A stretch of 64,000 nucleotides of DNA from Streptomyces sp. NBC_00461 (GTDB lineage Bacteria > Actinomycetota > Actinomycetes > Streptomycetales > Streptomycetaceae), in NCBI RefSeq assembly GCF_036013935.1, contig NZ_CP107902.1, positions 992,001-1,056,000 on the forward strand, read 5' to 3'. A model generated the notes under the pieces. The model ran no database searches, was not told where the DNA came from, and saw only the letters and a program-made list of their open reading frames with translations. Of the stretch, positions 54,798 to 63,249 are shown piece after piece. Made by a program: the position numbers and the translations under genes. Each line of letters opens with the position of its first letter. Within the stretch, counting starts at the first letter, position 1.

Positions 54798-56360
54798 TCA
54801 GTCCGGGCCGTGCCGCATCGCACGGGCCACGAACTCCCCGATGAGGACCGCGGTGGCCGCCGGGCCACGCAGCGGAGCCGTGGGCAGGATCGAGGTGTCC
54901 GCCACCCGGAGCCCGCTCAGCCCGTACAGCCTGCCGTAGCCGTCGACGGCCGCTCGGGCGTCGTCCGCCGGGCCCATGGGGACCGTTCCGCACGTGTGCT
55001 GAGCCGTGCTGAGCCCGGCCCGGATCCAGTGGTCGAGCCGACGGTCGTCGTCGAGGGTCGTGGCGTCCGGGTCCACCAGGCCCGACGCCACCTCGCCGAA
55101 GGCCGCGGCACCGAGCAGGGCCGCGGTGACGCGGACGGCTTCACGCATACGGCGCCGGTCGCCGGCCGTGCGCAGATAGCCGTAGTCGATGTCCAGTGGG
55201 TCCGCCGCGTCCGCCGACCTCGTTCGCAGGCGGCCGCTCGTGCGGGGCGTCTGTACGGAGACCAGGAACGCCAGCGGGGCACCCGCCACGCTCGTGCGTC
55301 CGGTGGTCAGGCCGGCCATCGGGACGAGTGACTGCAGGATCTCCAGGTCGCCCGGGTGCGCGCCGTCGGACGAGGACACGTGCAGGGCACCGCCGAGCCA
55401 GGATCCCACGGGTTCGGCCAGGTCACCGCGGGGCGCCCACTCCAGCACCACCTGGGGGTGATCGCTGAACCGCGCTCCGACCGCGGGGGCGTCCAGCACG
55501 ACGGGGATGCCCGCCCGCGTCAGCGCCGCACCCGGGCCGATTCCCGACCGGTGCAGCAGGTGCGCGGAGGCGAAGGCTCCCGCGCAGAGCACGACCTCGC
55601 CGGCCTCCAGTACCTCGAACCCACCGTCGTGTTCGACGACGACTGCGCTCGCCCGGCCCTCGCGGACGACGACCCGGTGAACCGGACAGTCGCCCGTCAC
55701 CGTGAGGTTGGGCCGGCCGAGGGCGCCCAGGAGATGGCTGATGCCGGTGTTGACCCGCAGACCGTCCACCGTGTTCGTGGGAACCGGGCCGAAGCCCGGA
55801 ACGTCCTGCGCGTTCTTGTCGGGCTCGTGCGGCAGGCCCAGTTCGCGGGCGGCGTCACAGAACGCCGCGGCGGCCGGATGCCTCAGGTCCGTGCGCCGGA
55901 TCCGTACCGGTCCCCGGTCTCCGTGCACGGCGTCGGCGCCGTGGTCCAGGTCGGTCTCCAGGCCGCGAAGCAACGGCAGCATGCGGTCGTACGACCAGTC
56001 CGCCCCGCCCGCGGCCGCCCAGCGGGCGAAGTCCTCGCGCCGGGCCCGTACGAAATAGCCTCCGTTCACGGTGGTGGAACCGCCGAGTACCCGCCCCCGC
56101 GGTACCGAGTAGGGCCGGTCCGGGGTGAGGCGGACCGGGTGGTGCGAGACCGCGGCGCACTGCGCCTGCGCACCGGGGACGAGCCGGGCGTCCAGCAACT
56201 GCGGTGGGAAGTCCGACAGTTGACGCGGCACCGGTCCGGCCTCCAGCAGCAGTACCGAGCGGCCGGGGTCCTCGCTCAGCCGCGCCGCCAGCGCGGCACC
56301 GCTGGCGCCGGCCCCCACCACGACGACATCGGGGCGCCGACCAGGGCCGTTCCTCGGCAT
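54798..56360 (-). CDS. mftG: Mycofactocin-associated GMC oxidoreductase MftG
   Basis: 520 aa flavin-dependent dehydrogenase. N-terminal FAD motif VVVVGAGASGAALAARL, GMC signature RGRVLGGSTTVNGGYFVRA, substrate-domain LCAGAFASAHLLHRSGIGP, and the active-site His in STAQHTCGTVPMG. MftG regenerates mycofactocin by passing electrons on to the respiratory chain. ATG at 56360 with GGAAGG upstream. Encoded opposite to mftABCDEF, sharing a 113-bp promoter gap with mftA. Confidence 0.88.
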   Translation of the reverse strand: MPRNGPGRRPDVVVVGAGASGAALAARLSEDPGRSVLLLEAGPVPRQLSDFPPQLLDARLVPGAQAQCAAVSHHPVRLTPDRPYSVPRGRVLGGSTTVNGGYFVRARREDFARWAAAGGADWSYDRMLPLLRGLETDLDHGADAVHGDRGPVRIRRTDLRHPAAAAFCDAARELGLPHEPDKNAQDVPGFGPVPTNTVDGLRVNTGISHLLGALGRPNLTVTGDCPVHRVVVREGRASAVVVEHDGGFEVLEAGEVVLCAGAFASAHLLHRSGIGPGAALTRAGIPVVLDAPAVGARFSDHPQVVLEWAPRGDLAEPVGSWLGGALHVSSSDGAHPGDLEILQSLVPMAGLTTGRTSVAGAPLAFLVSVQTPRTSGRLRTRSADAADPLDIDYGYLRTAGDRRRMREAVRVTAALLGAAAFGEVASGLVDPDATTLDDDRRLDHWIRAGLSTAQHTCGTVPMGPADDARAAVDGYGRLYGLSGLRVADTSILPTAPLRGPAATAVLIGEFVARAMRHGPD

Positions 56361-56473
56361 GACGCACGACCCTTCCGTTTTGACACCGGGTGCCATTAGC
56401 CTCACGGTACAGGAACCCGCGGCACCGGGACCGTCCGGTCGACCGGATCGCCGCGGCCGTCGAGGAGGTTCGC

Positions 56474-56623
56474 ATGAGCCCGCTCCACTCCCTGCCCCCG
56501 CAGGCCGCCCCTGTTGCCGACGCCGAGTCCGGCGCCGGGGACGTTTTGGCCCCCGAGTCGCTGATCGAGGAGGACGACCTCATCGAGGAGGTCTCGATCG
56601 ACGGCATGTGCGGCGTCTACTAG
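56474..56623 (+). CDS. mftA: Mycofactocin precursor peptide MftA
   Basis: 49 aa. Acidic leader (SLIEEDDLIEEVS) and the invariant end IDGMCGVY. MftC and MftE modify the terminal Val-Tyr to give the redox core; the preceding Gly-Val bond is cut. GAGGAGG lies 4 nt before the ATG. Stop codon followed 16 nt later by mftB. Confidence 0.95.
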   Translation: MSPLHSLPPQAAPVADAESGAGDVLAPESLIEEDDLIEEVSIDGMCGVY

Positions 56624-56639
56624 GCGAACGGGGACCAGC

Positions 56640-56930
56640 GTGCCCACCGTGAACGCCGACATGGACATCGACCGCGCCTGGGACCTGCATCCGCAGGTCT
56701 CCGTGCGGCCGGAACCCTTCGGCGCGCTGCTGTACCACTTCGGCACCCGCCGGCTGTCGTTCGTCAAGGACCTCCGCCTGCTCGCCGTCCTGCGGGCCCT
56801 GCCGCACGTGCCCACCGCCCGCGCCGCCTGCGCGCAAGCCGGTGTCGGCGCCGCCGAACTCCCCCGCTTCACCACGGCCCTGACCGCCCTGGCCCGGTCG
56901 TCCATGGTCGTCGAAAGGACCGCCCCATGA
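56640..56930 (+). CDS. mftB: Mycofactocin RRE chaperone MftB
   Basis: 96 aa RiPP-recognition-element (PqqD-like) protein that delivers MftA to MftC. WDLHPQVSVRPEPFGALLYHFGTRRLSFVKD is the MftB signature. GTG start at 56640 with GGGGA upstream. Its stop overlaps the mftC start by ATGA. Confidence 0.93.
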   Translation: MPTVNADMDIDRAWDLHPQVSVRPEPFGALLYHFGTRRLSFVKDLRLLAVLRALPHVPTARAACAQAGVGAAELPRFTTALTALARSSMVVERTAP

Positions 56931-58177
56931 CCTCACCGGCACTACCCGCCCACGGCACCCGGCTGGTCGACCTGTTCGAGTACGGCCTCGACGCGCCGAT
57001 CTGCCTGACCTGGGAACTCACCTACGCCTGCAACCTGTCCTGCGCGCACTGCCTGTCCAGCTCCGGACGGCGCGACCCGCGCGAGCTGAGCACGAGCGAG
57101 GCGAAGGCCGTCATCGACGAGCTGGAGGCCATGCAGGTCTTCTACGTCAACATCGGCGGCGGCGAACCCACCGTCCGCCCCGACTTCTGGGACCTCCTGG
57201 ACTACGCCACCAGCCACCACGTCGGCGTGAAGTTCTCCACCAACGGCGTCCGCATCACCCCCGAGGCGGCCCGCCGGCTGGCCCGCAACGACTACGTCGA
57301 CGTACAGATCTCCCTCGACGGGGCGACCCCGGAGGTCAACGACGCGGTGCGCGGGGCCGGTTCGTACGCCACCGCGCTTCGGGCCATGGAGAACCTCGCC
57401 GCGGCCGGGATGAAGAACTTCAAGCTCTCCGTCGTGTGCACCCGGCACAACATCCCCCAGCTGGACGCCTTCAAGGCACTCGCCGACCGCTACGGCGCCC
57501 AGCTGCGGCTCACCCGGCTGCGCCCGTCCGGCCGCGGCGCCGATGTCTGGGACGACCTGCGCCCGTCCCGGGAGCAGCAGCGCCTGCTGTACGACTGGCT
57601 GCTGGCACACGGCGAGTCGGTGCTGACCGGTGACTCGTTCTTCCACCTGTCCGCCTACGGTCAGGCACTGCCCGGCCTCAACCTGTGCGGCGCCGGCCGG
57701 GTGGTGTGCCTGGTCGACCCGGTCGGGGACGTGTACGCGTGCCCCTTCGCGATCCACGACGAGTTCCTCGCCGGGAACGTGCGCGATCCCGGCGGCTTCA
57801 CCGAGGTGTGGCGGGAGTCCGCGCTGTTCCGCGACCTGCGTTCGCCTCAGACCGGCGGAGCCTGCGCCTCCTGCGGGTTCTACGACACGTGCAAGGGCGG
57901 CTGCATGGCCGCCAAGTTCTTCACCGGGCTGCCGCTGGACGGCCCCGACCCCGAATGCGTCCAGGGCTACGGCGAGGATCTGCTGGCCGAACGCCCGGCG
58001 GACCGGGCCCTCCTGCCGCGCCCCTCCCAGGACCACTCCCGGCGACGGCCGGTCGACCTGCCGCTGCCGGCCCGCCGCGCGGACCTGGAACGCCCTCCCG
58101 TCAGCGACTGCGCCCAGGACCCCTTGGCCGGGCTGCGGCTCGCCCAGACTCCGTCACCCCAGCACGAGAAGAGTTGA
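56927..58177 (+). CDS. mftC: Mycofactocin radical SAM maturase MftC
   Basis: 416 aa. The radical-SAM cluster CNLSCAHC (CxxxCxxC) is at residues 35-42. The C-terminal SPASM-like cysteines are in CASCGFYDTCKGGCMAAKF. It decarboxylates and cyclises the MftA Val-Tyr end. Length and motifs match MftC; the last 50 residues are Pro/Arg-rich. Confidence 0.95.
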   Translation: MTSPALPAHGTRLVDLFEYGLDAPICLTWELTYACNLSCAHCLSSSGRRDPRELSTSEAKAVIDELEAMQVFYVNIGGGEPTVRPDFWDLLDYATSHHVGVKFSTNGVRITPEAARRLARNDYVDVQISLDGATPEVNDAVRGAGSYATALRAMENLAAAGMKNFKLSVVCTRHNIPQLDAFKALADRYGAQLRLTRLRPSGRGADVWDDLRPSREQQRLLYDWLLAHGESVLTGDSFFHLSAYGQALPGLNLCGAGRVVCLVDPVGDVYACPFAIHDEFLAGNVRDPGGFTEVWRESALFRDLRSPQTGGACASCGFYDTCKGGCMAAKFFTGLPLDGPDPECVQGYGEDLLAERPADRALLPRPSQDHSRRRPVDLPLPARRADLERPPVSDCAQDPLAGLRLAQTPSPQHEKS

Positions 58178-58180
58178 CGC

Positions 58181-59383
58181 ATGCCCCACAACCCCTGGTT
58201 CGAGACGGTCGCCGAGGCCCAGCGCCGGGCGAAAAAACGCCTGCCCAGCAGCGTCTACGGAGCACTCGTCGCCGGCTCCGAGCGCGGCCGTACGATCGAC
58301 GACAACGCCGCGGCCTTCGTCGACCTCGGCTTCGCCCCGCACGTCGTGGGCCACCATGCCGAACGCGACCTGACCACGACCGTCCTCGGCGTCGAGACGG
58401 CGTTCCCCGTGCTGATCTCTCCCACCGGTGTGCAGGCCGTGCACCCGGAAGGAGAGGTCGCCGTGGCGCGGGCCGCGGCGAACCGGGGCGTCATCATGGG
58501 GCTGAGCTCCTTCGCGAGCAAACCGGTGGAGGAGGTCGTCCAGGCCAACACCGACACCTTCTTCCAGCTGTACTGGAGCGGCACCCGGGACAGCATGGTG
58601 CAGCGTATGGACAGGGCCAGGTCCGCGGGCGCCAAAGCGCTCATCGCCACCCTCGACTGGTCCTTCTCCCACGGCCGCGACTGGGGAAGCCCGCAAATCC
58701 CCGACAAGCTCGACGTGAGGACCATGGCGAAGTTCGCTCCCGACGTGCTGCCCCGCCCCCGGTGGCTGTGGACGTATCTGCGCTCCGGCCGGCTTCCCGA
58801 CCTCACGGTCCCCAACCTCCGCCCCCCGCGCGGCGAAGCACCCACCTTCTTCGGCGCCTACGGCGAGTGGATGCAGACCACCCCGCCCACCTGGGAGGAC
58901 GTCGCCTGGCTCCGCAAGGAGTGGGGCGGGCCCTTCCTGCTCAAGGGCGTGACCCGGGTGGACGACGCCAAACGGGCCGTCGACGCCGGGGTGACGGCGA
59001 TCTCGGTGTCCAACCACGGCGGCAACAACCTCGACACCACCCCCGCCACCGTCCGGGTGCTCCCCTCCGTCGTGGACGCCGTCGGCGATGACATCGAAGT
59101 CCTGCTCGACGGCGGCGTCCGGCGCGGCAGCGACGTGGCCAAGGCACTGGCGCTCGGCGCCCGGGCCGTCCTGATCGGGCGCGCGTACCTGTGGGGCCTG
59201 GCGGCGAACGGCCAGGCCGGTGTCGAGAACGTGCTGGACATCCTGCGCGGCGGCCTCGACTCCGCAGTGCTGGGTCTGGGCCGCTCGTCCGTCCACGAGC
59301 TGTCCCCCGACGACCTGGTGATTCCTCCCGGGTTCGCCCTGACCCTCGGCGGCACGAGTGCCCCCGCCCCGGTCGCCGGATGA
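58181..59383 (+). CDS. mftD: Mycofactocin FMN-dependent oxidase MftD
   Basis: 400 aa alpha-hydroxy-acid oxidase-fold flavoenzyme. AVHPEGEVAVARAAANRGVI, SVSNHGGNNLDTTPATVRVL with the active-site His, and DGGVRRGSDVAKALALGA bind FMN. MftD oxidatively deaminates the AHDP intermediate to premycofactocin. It starts 3 nt after mftC and overlaps mftE by 4 nt. Confidence 0.94.
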   Translation: MPHNPWFETVAEAQRRAKKRLPSSVYGALVAGSERGRTIDDNAAAFVDLGFAPHVVGHHAERDLTTTVLGVETAFPVLISPTGVQAVHPEGEVAVARAAANRGVIMGLSSFASKPVEEVVQANTDTFFQLYWSGTRDSMVQRMDRARSAGAKALIATLDWSFSHGRDWGSPQIPDKLDVRTMAKFAPDVLPRPRWLWTYLRSGRLPDLTVPNLRPPRGEAPTFFGAYGEWMQTTPPTWEDVAWLRKEWGGPFLLKGVTRVDDAKRAVDAGVTAISVSNHGGNNLDTTPATVRVLPSVVDAVGDDIEVLLDGGVRRGSDVAKALALGARAVLIGRAYLWGLAANGQAGVENVLDILRGGLDSAVLGLGRSSVHELSPDDLVIPPGFALTLGGTSAPAPVAG

Positions 59384-60147
59384 CGACGGCACGGCACGAC
59401 CGGCTCGCGCACCGGGCCTGGCCCACCGTTTCCGCCAAGAGCCTGGTCCTGGTGCCGATCGGCTCGACCGAGCAGCACGGGCCGCATCTGCCGCTGAACA
59501 CCGACAGCGTCATCGCCGAGTCCGTAGCCGGCCGTGCCGCCGAGGAACTCTCCGCCCGTCTCACCCCGCCGCCCCTGGTGGCGCCCACGCTCGCCTACGG
59601 CGCCAGCGGCGAGCACGCCGGCTTCCCCGGCACCGTCTCCCTCGGACACGAGGCCCTGCACGCCGTGATCGTCGAAACCGTGCGCTCCCTGTCGCTGTGG
59701 GCCGGGCGCGTCGTCTTCGTCAACGGCCACGGCGGCAACACCGCCACCCTGGACGCAGCCCTCGGCGCCCTGCGCGCCGAGGGGCACGCCGTCGCCTGGG
59801 CCGGGTGCGGCATCACGGGAGGCGACGCGCACGCCGGCCGGACCGAGACCTCGCTCATGCTGTATCTCGCCCCTGAGGAGGTACGGATCCTCGAGGCCGT
59901 CGCCGGCGACACCCGCCCGCTGGATGTCCTGATGCCTCTGCTGACGGCCCACGGCGTCAAAGCCGTCTCGCCGTCGGGTGTGCTCGGTAATCCGGCCGGC
60001 GCCTCGGCCGAGGAGGGCCGCCGGCATGTGCGGACCATGGTGTCCCGGCTCGTCGGCCAGATCACCGCCGCACCGACGGACGAGCGCGGCCGCCTCCTGG
60101 ACCCCGCGGCACGGGACCGACCTGGCACGAAGGCGGCAGGGAGATGA
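59380..60147 (+). CDS. mftE: Mycofactocin creatininase-family peptidase MftE
   Basis: 255 aa. Metal-binding segments VLVPIGSTEQHGPHLPLNTD with the Glu/His pair, and VFVNGHGGNTATLD. MftE cuts the modified MftA to release the C-terminal dipeptide. ATG 59380 overlaps the mftD stop; the upstream extension of the frame lies inside mftD and is not used. Confidence 0.94.
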   Translation: MTTARHDRLAHRAWPTVSAKSLVLVPIGSTEQHGPHLPLNTDSVIAESVAGRAAEELSARLTPPPLVAPTLAYGASGEHAGFPGTVSLGHEALHAVIVETVRSLSLWAGRVVFVNGHGGNTATLDAALGALRAEGHAVAWAGCGITGGDAHAGRTETSLMLYLAPEEVRILEAVAGDTRPLDVLMPLLTAHGVKAVSPSGVLGNPAGASAEEGRRHVRTMVSRLVGQITAAPTDERGRLLDPAARDRPGTKAAGR

Positions 60148-61538
60148 CGCTGCCCCTCGGATTCGTCGTGGCGCTCGATCGTGACACCCGCGTCCTGGAC
60201 GGCGGCCGCACCCTCCTCGGTGGTTCCCCCCTGCGGCTGCTGCGCCTGACCCGGCGGGCACGTCCACTGCTGACCGGTCGTATGGTCCACGTACGGGACC
60301 GGGCGGGCGCCCTCCTGGCGGACCGGCTCCTGGAGGCGGGGCTGGCGCACCCGGTCGTCCGCGCCCTGCCCCTGCCCGACGACCCCCGGTACACGGTCGT
60401 CGTCCCCGTCCGCGACCGCCCGCGCGAGCTCGACCGCCTGCTGGCGAGCATCGGGCCGGACACCCCGGTGATCGTGGTCGACGACGCGTCGACTCACCGC
60501 GCTCCGGTCGAGGCGGCCGCCGCACGGCATGGCGCGCGCTTCGTCCCCCTGAGGGTCAACGTCGGTCCCGCCGGAGCCCGTAACGCAGGCCTTCGCCTGG
60601 TCGGCACGCCGTATGTGGTCTTCGTCGACTCCGACGTCGTCCTGCCCAAGGACACTGTCCCGACACTGCTGCGGCACTTCTGCGACCCGCGGGTCGCCCT
60701 GGCCGTCCCCCGCGTGACCGCTCTCGAAACACCCGGCTCCGAGACCTGGATCGGACGGTACGAGCGCACACGCTCCTCACTCGACCTGGGCAGCCGTCCC
60801 GCCCTGGTACGCCCCGGGACACCCGTCTCCTGGGCCTCCACGGCCTGCGCCGTCGCACGCGTCGACGCCCTGGGCGAGGGCTTCGACGAGCGGCTGAGAA
60901 TCGGCGAGGACGTCGACATCGGCTGGCGCGCCATCAAGAGCGGGTGGCGGGTGCGCTACGAGCCCTCGGTCTATGCCGCCCACGAGCACCGCGGCCGCCT
61001 CGGGGACTGGTTTCGACGCAAGGCCGCCTACGGGACGGGAGCGCACCCGCTCGCCGAACGACACCCCGAGTTCATCGCGCCCGCGGTCCTCGCCCCCTGG
61101 AGCGGCGCCTTCGTCCTCGCCCTTGTCGCCCAGCGCCGTTGGTCGCTCCCGGTGGCCGGCGCCGTCGGCGCGACGACCGTCCTGCGCGTCTGCCGGAAAC
61201 TGGACGGCACGGAGCACCCGGTACGGCTGGCCTGCTCACTGACGGCCATGGGCGCGCTCGGCGCGCTCGCCCAGACGTCCGCGCTGCTGACCCGGCACTG
61301 GTGGCCCCTCACGGTGGCCGGCTGCACGATCTCCCACCGGGCACGCCGGGCCACCGCGCTGGCCGCGGTCGCCGACGTCGCTCTGGAATACCTGCACCAG
61401 GGCGCCGCTCTGGATCCCCTGAGGTACGGCGTCGCACGCCGCCTCGACGACCTCGCCTACGGCGCCGGTGTGTGGTGGTCCGCCATCAAGGGACGCTCCA
61501 CTGCGGCTCTGCGGCCTCGGCTGCGGCAGCCGCGGTGA
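60144..61538 (+). CDS. mftF: Mycofactocin glycosyltransferase MftF
   Basis: 464 aa GT2 enzyme adding the oligoglucose tail. Nucleotide-sugar motif VVVPVRDRPRELDRLLASIG, VVDDAST, the DxD in VFVDSDVVLP and the acceptor-loop DVDIGWR near residue 255. Two or three C-terminal hydrophobic segments could tether it to the membrane. ATGA overlap with mftE. Last gene of the mftABCDEF operon. Confidence 0.94.
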   Translation: MTLPLGFVVALDRDTRVLDGGRTLLGGSPLRLLRLTRRARPLLTGRMVHVRDRAGALLADRLLEAGLAHPVVRALPLPDDPRYTVVVPVRDRPRELDRLLASIGPDTPVIVVDDASTHRAPVEAAAARHGARFVPLRVNVGPAGARNAGLRLVGTPYVVFVDSDVVLPKDTVPTLLRHFCDPRVALAVPRVTALETPGSETWIGRYERTRSSLDLGSRPALVRPGTPVSWASTACAVARVDALGEGFDERLRIGEDVDIGWRAIKSGWRVRYEPSVYAAHEHRGRLGDWFRRKAAYGTGAHPLAERHPEFIAPAVLAPWSGAFVLALVAQRRWSLPVAGAVGATTVLRVCRKLDGTEHPVRLACSLTAMGALGALAQTSALLTRHWWPLTVAGCTISHRARRATALAAVADVALEYLHQGAALDPLRYGVARRLDDLAYGAGVWWSAIKGRSTAALRPRLRQPR

Positions 61539-61623
61539 CCGTCACCGTTCCCGCCCGGCGAAAACAGTCGTCCCGTCCATTGTGACCGACGACTGGAGTC
61601 GTTACCGTAAGCATCACGGGACT

Positions 61624-61644
61624 TGCAACAGTAAAAGCGTTGCA
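61624..61644. promoter_or_regulatory. TGCAAC-9-GTTGCA dyad before the P450 gene
   Basis: TGCAAC (61624-61629) and GTTGCA (61639-61644) form a perfect 6-bp inverted repeat with a 9-bp centre, 26 bp before the P450 start. Candidate operator for the TetR gene at 63250 or for MftR. Confidence 0.5.
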
Positions 61645-61670
61645 CGGATGCGGGAGCGCGAAGGAGCGAC

Positions 61671-62936
61671 ATGGCGCAGACGGAGCAGACCACGAGCGAT
61701 GCGGATGAGCGGGATGCGCTGATCGCACAGCGATGCCCCTACAGTGACCTGGTGATGCAGGGCGGCAGCCGCGAACCGCTCGCCGGTTACGCGGAACTGG
61801 ACTCCCTGCGGGACGCCGGACCGGCACACACGCTCGGCACCGGCCAGATCATCTACACCACCTACGACCTGGTGCAGGAGGTCGCCCAGCGCGCCGACGT
61901 GTTCCACAGCAAGTTCTACGATCCGGTGACCGGCAAGGAGGCGGCATTCACCCTCGTGCCGCATCAGATCGACGGCCCGGTCCACGTGAAGTGGCGAAGG
62001 CTGCTCGCCTCGTCCTTCTCACCCGGCACCGTCGCCGGCCTGGAAGGCTCCCTCCGCGCGCGCGTCAACGAAATCATCGACGGGTTCATCGACCGCGGTC
62101 ACTGCGATTTCGCCAAGGAATTCGCGCTCAGGTTCCCGACCAGCATCTTCCTTGAGCACATCATCGGCCTGCCGGTCGAAGAACTGGACAAGTTCATCGC
62201 GTGGGAGACCGACATCCTGCACCCGGAGTCGACGGATCGGGCCGAAGCGTACCGGACCTCGGTCCGGGCCCAGACCGAGGTCACCGCATACCTGTCGCAG
62301 ATCCTGGAGGAGCGCAGGAAGACGCCGGCCGAGGAGCGCGGCTCCGACCTCATCTCGCGCGCCATGGACTGGCAGATCGACGGTGAGCCGATCCCGCACC
62401 AGGAGCTGCTCTCCTTCTATCTCCTGCTGTTCCAGGCCGGTCTGGACACCGTCACCGCCTCGCTCGGCTACGGCTTCCACCATCTGGCGAGCCATCCGGC
62501 CGACCGGGAGCGGATCGCGGCCGACCCGTCGGTGATTCCCAACGCGATCGAGGAGTTCCTCCGCGTCTACTCGGTCGTGAACATCGTGCGGACGGCGATG
62601 ACCGACACCGAAGTGGACGGCTGCCCGGTGAAGAAGGGCCAGCGGTTCATCCTCAGCCTGCCGTCCGGGAACCGCGACGAGCAGCACTTCCCGGACGCCA
62701 CGACGGTCGACTTCGACCGCACCGACATCTCGCATCTGGCGTTCGGTGCGGGGCCCCACCGGTGCCTCGGGTCTCACCTCGCGCGACAGGAGCTGGTGAT
62801 CGCCTACGAGGAGTGGCACAAGCGCATTCCGGTGTACGAGATCGATCCGGACATCTCGTTCGACGAATCGCGCAGCATGCTGCTGGGGCTGAACAGCCTC
62901 CCCCTGCGGTGGGACCCTGCCGCCGTCCGCAGGTAG
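61671..62936 (+). CDS. Cytochrome P450
   Basis: 421 aa soluble bacterial CYP. I-helix FQAGLDTVTASLGY (AGxDT), K-helix ExxR in EEFLRVYS, and the haem loop FGAGPHRCLGSHLAR with the axial Cys near residue 366. GAAGGAG lies 4 nt before the ATG. It sits 132 bp after mftF on the same strand. Substrate unknown; proximity to mycofactocin suggests alcohol or terpenoid/lipid metabolism, an inference. Confidence 0.94.
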   Translation: MAQTEQTTSDADERDALIAQRCPYSDLVMQGGSREPLAGYAELDSLRDAGPAHTLGTGQIIYTTYDLVQEVAQRADVFHSKFYDPVTGKEAAFTLVPHQIDGPVHVKWRRLLASSFSPGTVAGLEGSLRARVNEIIDGFIDRGHCDFAKEFALRFPTSIFLEHIIGLPVEELDKFIAWETDILHPESTDRAEAYRTSVRAQTEVTAYLSQILEERRKTPAEERGSDLISRAMDWQIDGEPIPHQELLSFYLLLFQAGLDTVTASLGYGFHHLASHPADRERIAADPSVIPNAIEEFLRVYSVVNIVRTAMTDTEVDGCPVKKGQRFILSLPSGNRDEQHFPDATTVDFDRTDISHLAFGAGPHRCLGSHLARQELVIAYEEWHKRIPVYEIDPDISFDESRSMLLGLNSLPLRWDPAAVRR

Positions 62937-63249
62937 CGGCCGGCGAGCCGAACCGCGAGGGTCCCGGTTCCCGTCCAGGCAGGGCCCGGTTGCGTCACGA
63001 GCACACTGGGGCCCGGCGGCAGGCTCGTCGCCGCCGGGCGTCGCACCACGCTGGTGACCGCGCCCGGCGAGCGGCTCTGAACCTGCCCGGCCGACACGGC
63101 GCCCAAGGCTCCGGCCCAGCCCTTGGCGACATGCATCCCACGAGGACGCGAACGGCCTGATGCGCCTGGGAGACTGTCGGCCGAGCCCTGCGGGAACCGG
63201 CCTCGACACGGCCGAACCGGCCCGGTGTCGCAGCGATCCCCGGAAGCCG
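62937..63249. other. Non-coding gap between P450 and TetR genes
   Basis: 313 bases between the convergent P450 and TetR stops. Apart from the hairpin at 63011-63039 I see nothing here: the short ORFs on both strands have no recognisable protein. Confidence 0.5.
63011..63039. terminator. Hairpin between convergent genes
   Basis: GCCCGGCGGC, a 9-nt loop, GCCGCCGGGC: a perfect 10-bp stem 74 nt after the P450 stop. No U-tract. Confidence 0.55.

Noticed and set aside
58181..59383. Lactate dehydrogenase LldD
   Set aside because: The fold is shared, but position between mftC and mftE with overlaps makes it MftD.
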